A stretch of DNA of 64,000 bases from Agrobacterium sp. a22-2 (GTDB taxonomy: Bacteria; Pseudomonadota; Alphaproteobacteria; Rhizobiales; Rhizobiaceae), in NCBI RefSeq assembly GCF_012276985.1, contig NZ_JAAXMM010000005.1, positions 1 through 64,000 of the forward strand, written 5' to 3'. The notes under the pieces are model-generated. The model was not told the origin of the DNA and did not search any database. It worked only from the letters and a program-made list of their open reading frames with translations. Positions 62,764-64,000 of the stretch are shown here, piece by piece. The stretch's first letter is position 1. Each line of letters starts with the position of its first letter. The position numbers and the translations under genes are program-made.

Positions 62764-64000
62764 CTATTCCGCCGCCGATTGCGCCCCCGGGTCGACATCC
62801 ACGGCATTGGGATCGCCCGGCTGGGTTTCGACCTGCAGATCGGGAAAGGCGACGATGCGCTTGCCGGAGAAATCGGTGTGCAGGACGATCAGGCCCTGTT
62901 CTTCGAAATAGCCGAGCAGGCGGCGGGCGCGGCGGGCCGAATGGGTACCATAGGCCTTGGCTATACGCTGGTCGGAGGGGCAAGGCTCGTTGCGGATGGC
63001 CGCCTTGGCCATCAGCAGGAACACACCCTGCAAGTCGTCGGTTACGCTCACCGACAAGGTCAGCGCCGTCGCCCAGGCTTCGCTTGCGGCCGTCTCTTCA
63101 TCGACGCCCGAACGGGTGATGGCCACCCTGCGGCGGAATTCGCTCATGGCCATCGGCGGGCCGGCAATGCGGCGCATGCGGGCGCGCACCAGGAATTCCT
63201 GATAGAGCACGGCATCGGTCCGATAGGCCGCCTGCGGATCGTCAAGAATTTCGGACAGCACCGCCGCCATGCGGTCCTCGCGCTCTTCCGCCGAGATTTC
63301 CGGCGCGCTGGAGCGCGGCTCGGCGGCAACGGGGCCGGAGGCGGCCGGCGTCGAGCGTGACAGCTCGGCCAGAATATCGGTGGTCGGGCGCGGTGCCGGC
63401 GGTGCGCGGCGGGTGATCGGCCGGGTAAACTCTTCCGGATCCGGCGTGAAGATCAGGTCTTCGACATCCTGGGGCGCGTCCGGCAGAGGCATCAGCTTGG
63501 GGCTGGAGGAGCGGGCCGAGGTCTCCACCGTACCGATGACGATCGGCAGCGGGCGGCGCGACAGAGCCGGGCCGAGAGCGACGAAATTGCCGCGCTTCAG
63601 ATCGCGGAACATTTCCGCCTGGCGGCGGTCCATGCCGAGCAGGTCGGCAGCACGCGCCATGTCGATATCGAGAAAGGTGCGGCCCATCAGGAAGTTGGAG
63701 GCTTCGGCCGCGACATTCTTGGCAAGTTTTGCCAGACGCTGCGTGGCGATGACGCCGGCAAGGCCACGTTTGCGGCCGCGGCACATCAGGTTGGTCATGG
63801 CGCCGAGCGACATTTTTCGCGCGTCTTCCGAGACGTCGCCGGCGACCGAAGGCGCGAACATCTGCGCTTCATCGACGACAACCAGCACCGGATACCAATA
63901 TTCGCGCTCGGCATCGAACATGCCGTTGAGGAAGGCGGCGGCGGCGCGCATCTGCTGCTCGATGTCGAGGCCTTCCAGCGTCAGGACGCAGGAAACGCGG
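62764..64000 (-). CDS. HerA-like ATP-binding protein, 3' part (partial)
   Basis: The frame is open to the right edge, so the N-terminus with Walker A lies outside the window. The visible part has Walker B (VLVVVDEAQMFAPS), CRGRKRGLAGVIATQRLAKL, typical of HerA/DUF87 hexameric ATPases, and an Ala/Pro-rich linker at about 240 residues into the visible part, then a C-terminal helical domain of about 150 residues. It probably moves or processes DNA. The stop lies 25 bases from the convergent DUF1810 gene. Confidence 0.88.
   Translation of the reverse strand, partial: RVSCVLTLEGLDIEQQMRAAAAFLNGMFDAEREYWYPVLVVVDEAQMFAPSVAGDVSEDARKMSLGAMTNLMCRGRKRGLAGVIATQRLAKLAKNVAAEASNFLMGRTFLDIDMARAADLLGMDRRQAEMFRDLKRGNFVALGPALSRRPLPIVIGTVETSARSSSPKLMPLPDAPQDVEDLIFTPDPEEFTRPITRRAPPAPRPTTDILAELSRSTPAASGPVAAEPRSSAPEISAEEREDRMAAVLSEILDDPQAAYRTDAVLYQEFLVRARMRRIAGPPMAMSEFRRRVAITRSGVDEETAASEAWATALTLSVSVTDDLQGVFLLMAKAAIRNEPCPSDQRIAKAYGTHSARRARRLLGYFEEQGLIVLHTDFSGKRIVAFPDLQVETQPGDPNAVDVDPGAQSAAE

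Overview
This 64-kb window is GC-rich chromosomal DNA of an alphaproteobacterium, almost certainly from the Rhizobiaceae (Rhizobium/Agrobacterium group). The grounds are the suf operon order sufS2-B-C-D-S-T-A with an Irr-type box at its promoter, the alphaproteobacterial F1-ATPase zeta inhibitor (DUF1476), a DUF1127 protein divergent from a MocR regulator, a split purS/purQ/purL pathway beside bolA/grxD, a PagL-like lipid A deacylase and many ATGA-type gene overlaps. No rRNA, tRNA, CRISPR array or prophage was seen. The species cannot be fixed from the sequence alone.

Layout. 1-2.4 kb: a sparse region with a tiny ORF, a minimal flagellar-rod-like protein, an exported two-repeat Tudor-like protein and a DUF3313 lipoprotein. 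2.5-6.4 kb: an EnvZ/OmpR-type two-component pair and an Lrp/AsnC regulator with a coupled LysE-type exporter. 6.5-14.2 kb: the whole suf Fe-S assembly operon on the minus strand, interrupted between sufB and sufC by a 433-bp cassette made of one GIY-YIG nuclease gene flanked by near-identical inverted REP-like palindromes. 14.2-18.1 kb: an alpha/beta hydrolase, a ParDE toxin-antitoxin pair with a clear operator, anmK and tyrS. 18.2-28.2 kb: a large AsmA-like protein, Bcp peroxiredoxin, DUF455, an M23 peptidase, a LysE exporter, a DEAD-box helicase coupled to a Nudix hydrolase, and an unusual membrane protein. 28.3-34 kb: a tight minus-strand cluster for molybdenum-hydroxylase maturation (MoxR, CoxE-like VWA protein, split XdhC, MoeA/MobA fusion) with no structural hydroxylase genes. 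34.2-43 kb: a binding protein, an SDR, rpe, DUF2259, purB, an RBBP9-type hydrolase and a three-PAS GGDEF-EAL protein. 43-53.4 kb: the zeta subunit, purC-purS-(two small coiled-coil genes)-purQ, a lipoprotein, a PagL-like protein, DUF1127/MocR, purL, a BolA protein, grxD and an MFS pump. 53.4-64 kb: an IMPase, ttcA, a YdjC deacetylase/GT2 pair, glsA, rpsD, a TerC protein, a D,D-carboxypeptidase, pepT, DUF1810 and the 3' part of a HerA-like ATPase.

How it fits together. Most genes are core metabolism: Fe-S assembly under iron control, purine synthesis (SAICAR synthetase, adenylosuccinate lyase and the three-part FGAM synthetase), translation (tyrS, rpsD, ttcA) and envelope work (anmK, M23, D,D-carboxypeptidase, AsmA-like, PagL-like, GT2/YdjC). 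The elements least explained by known biology are the GIY-YIG/REP cassette inside the suf operon, the paired coiled-coil genes inside the pur operon, and the symmetric operator shared by DUF1127 and its MocR neighbour.
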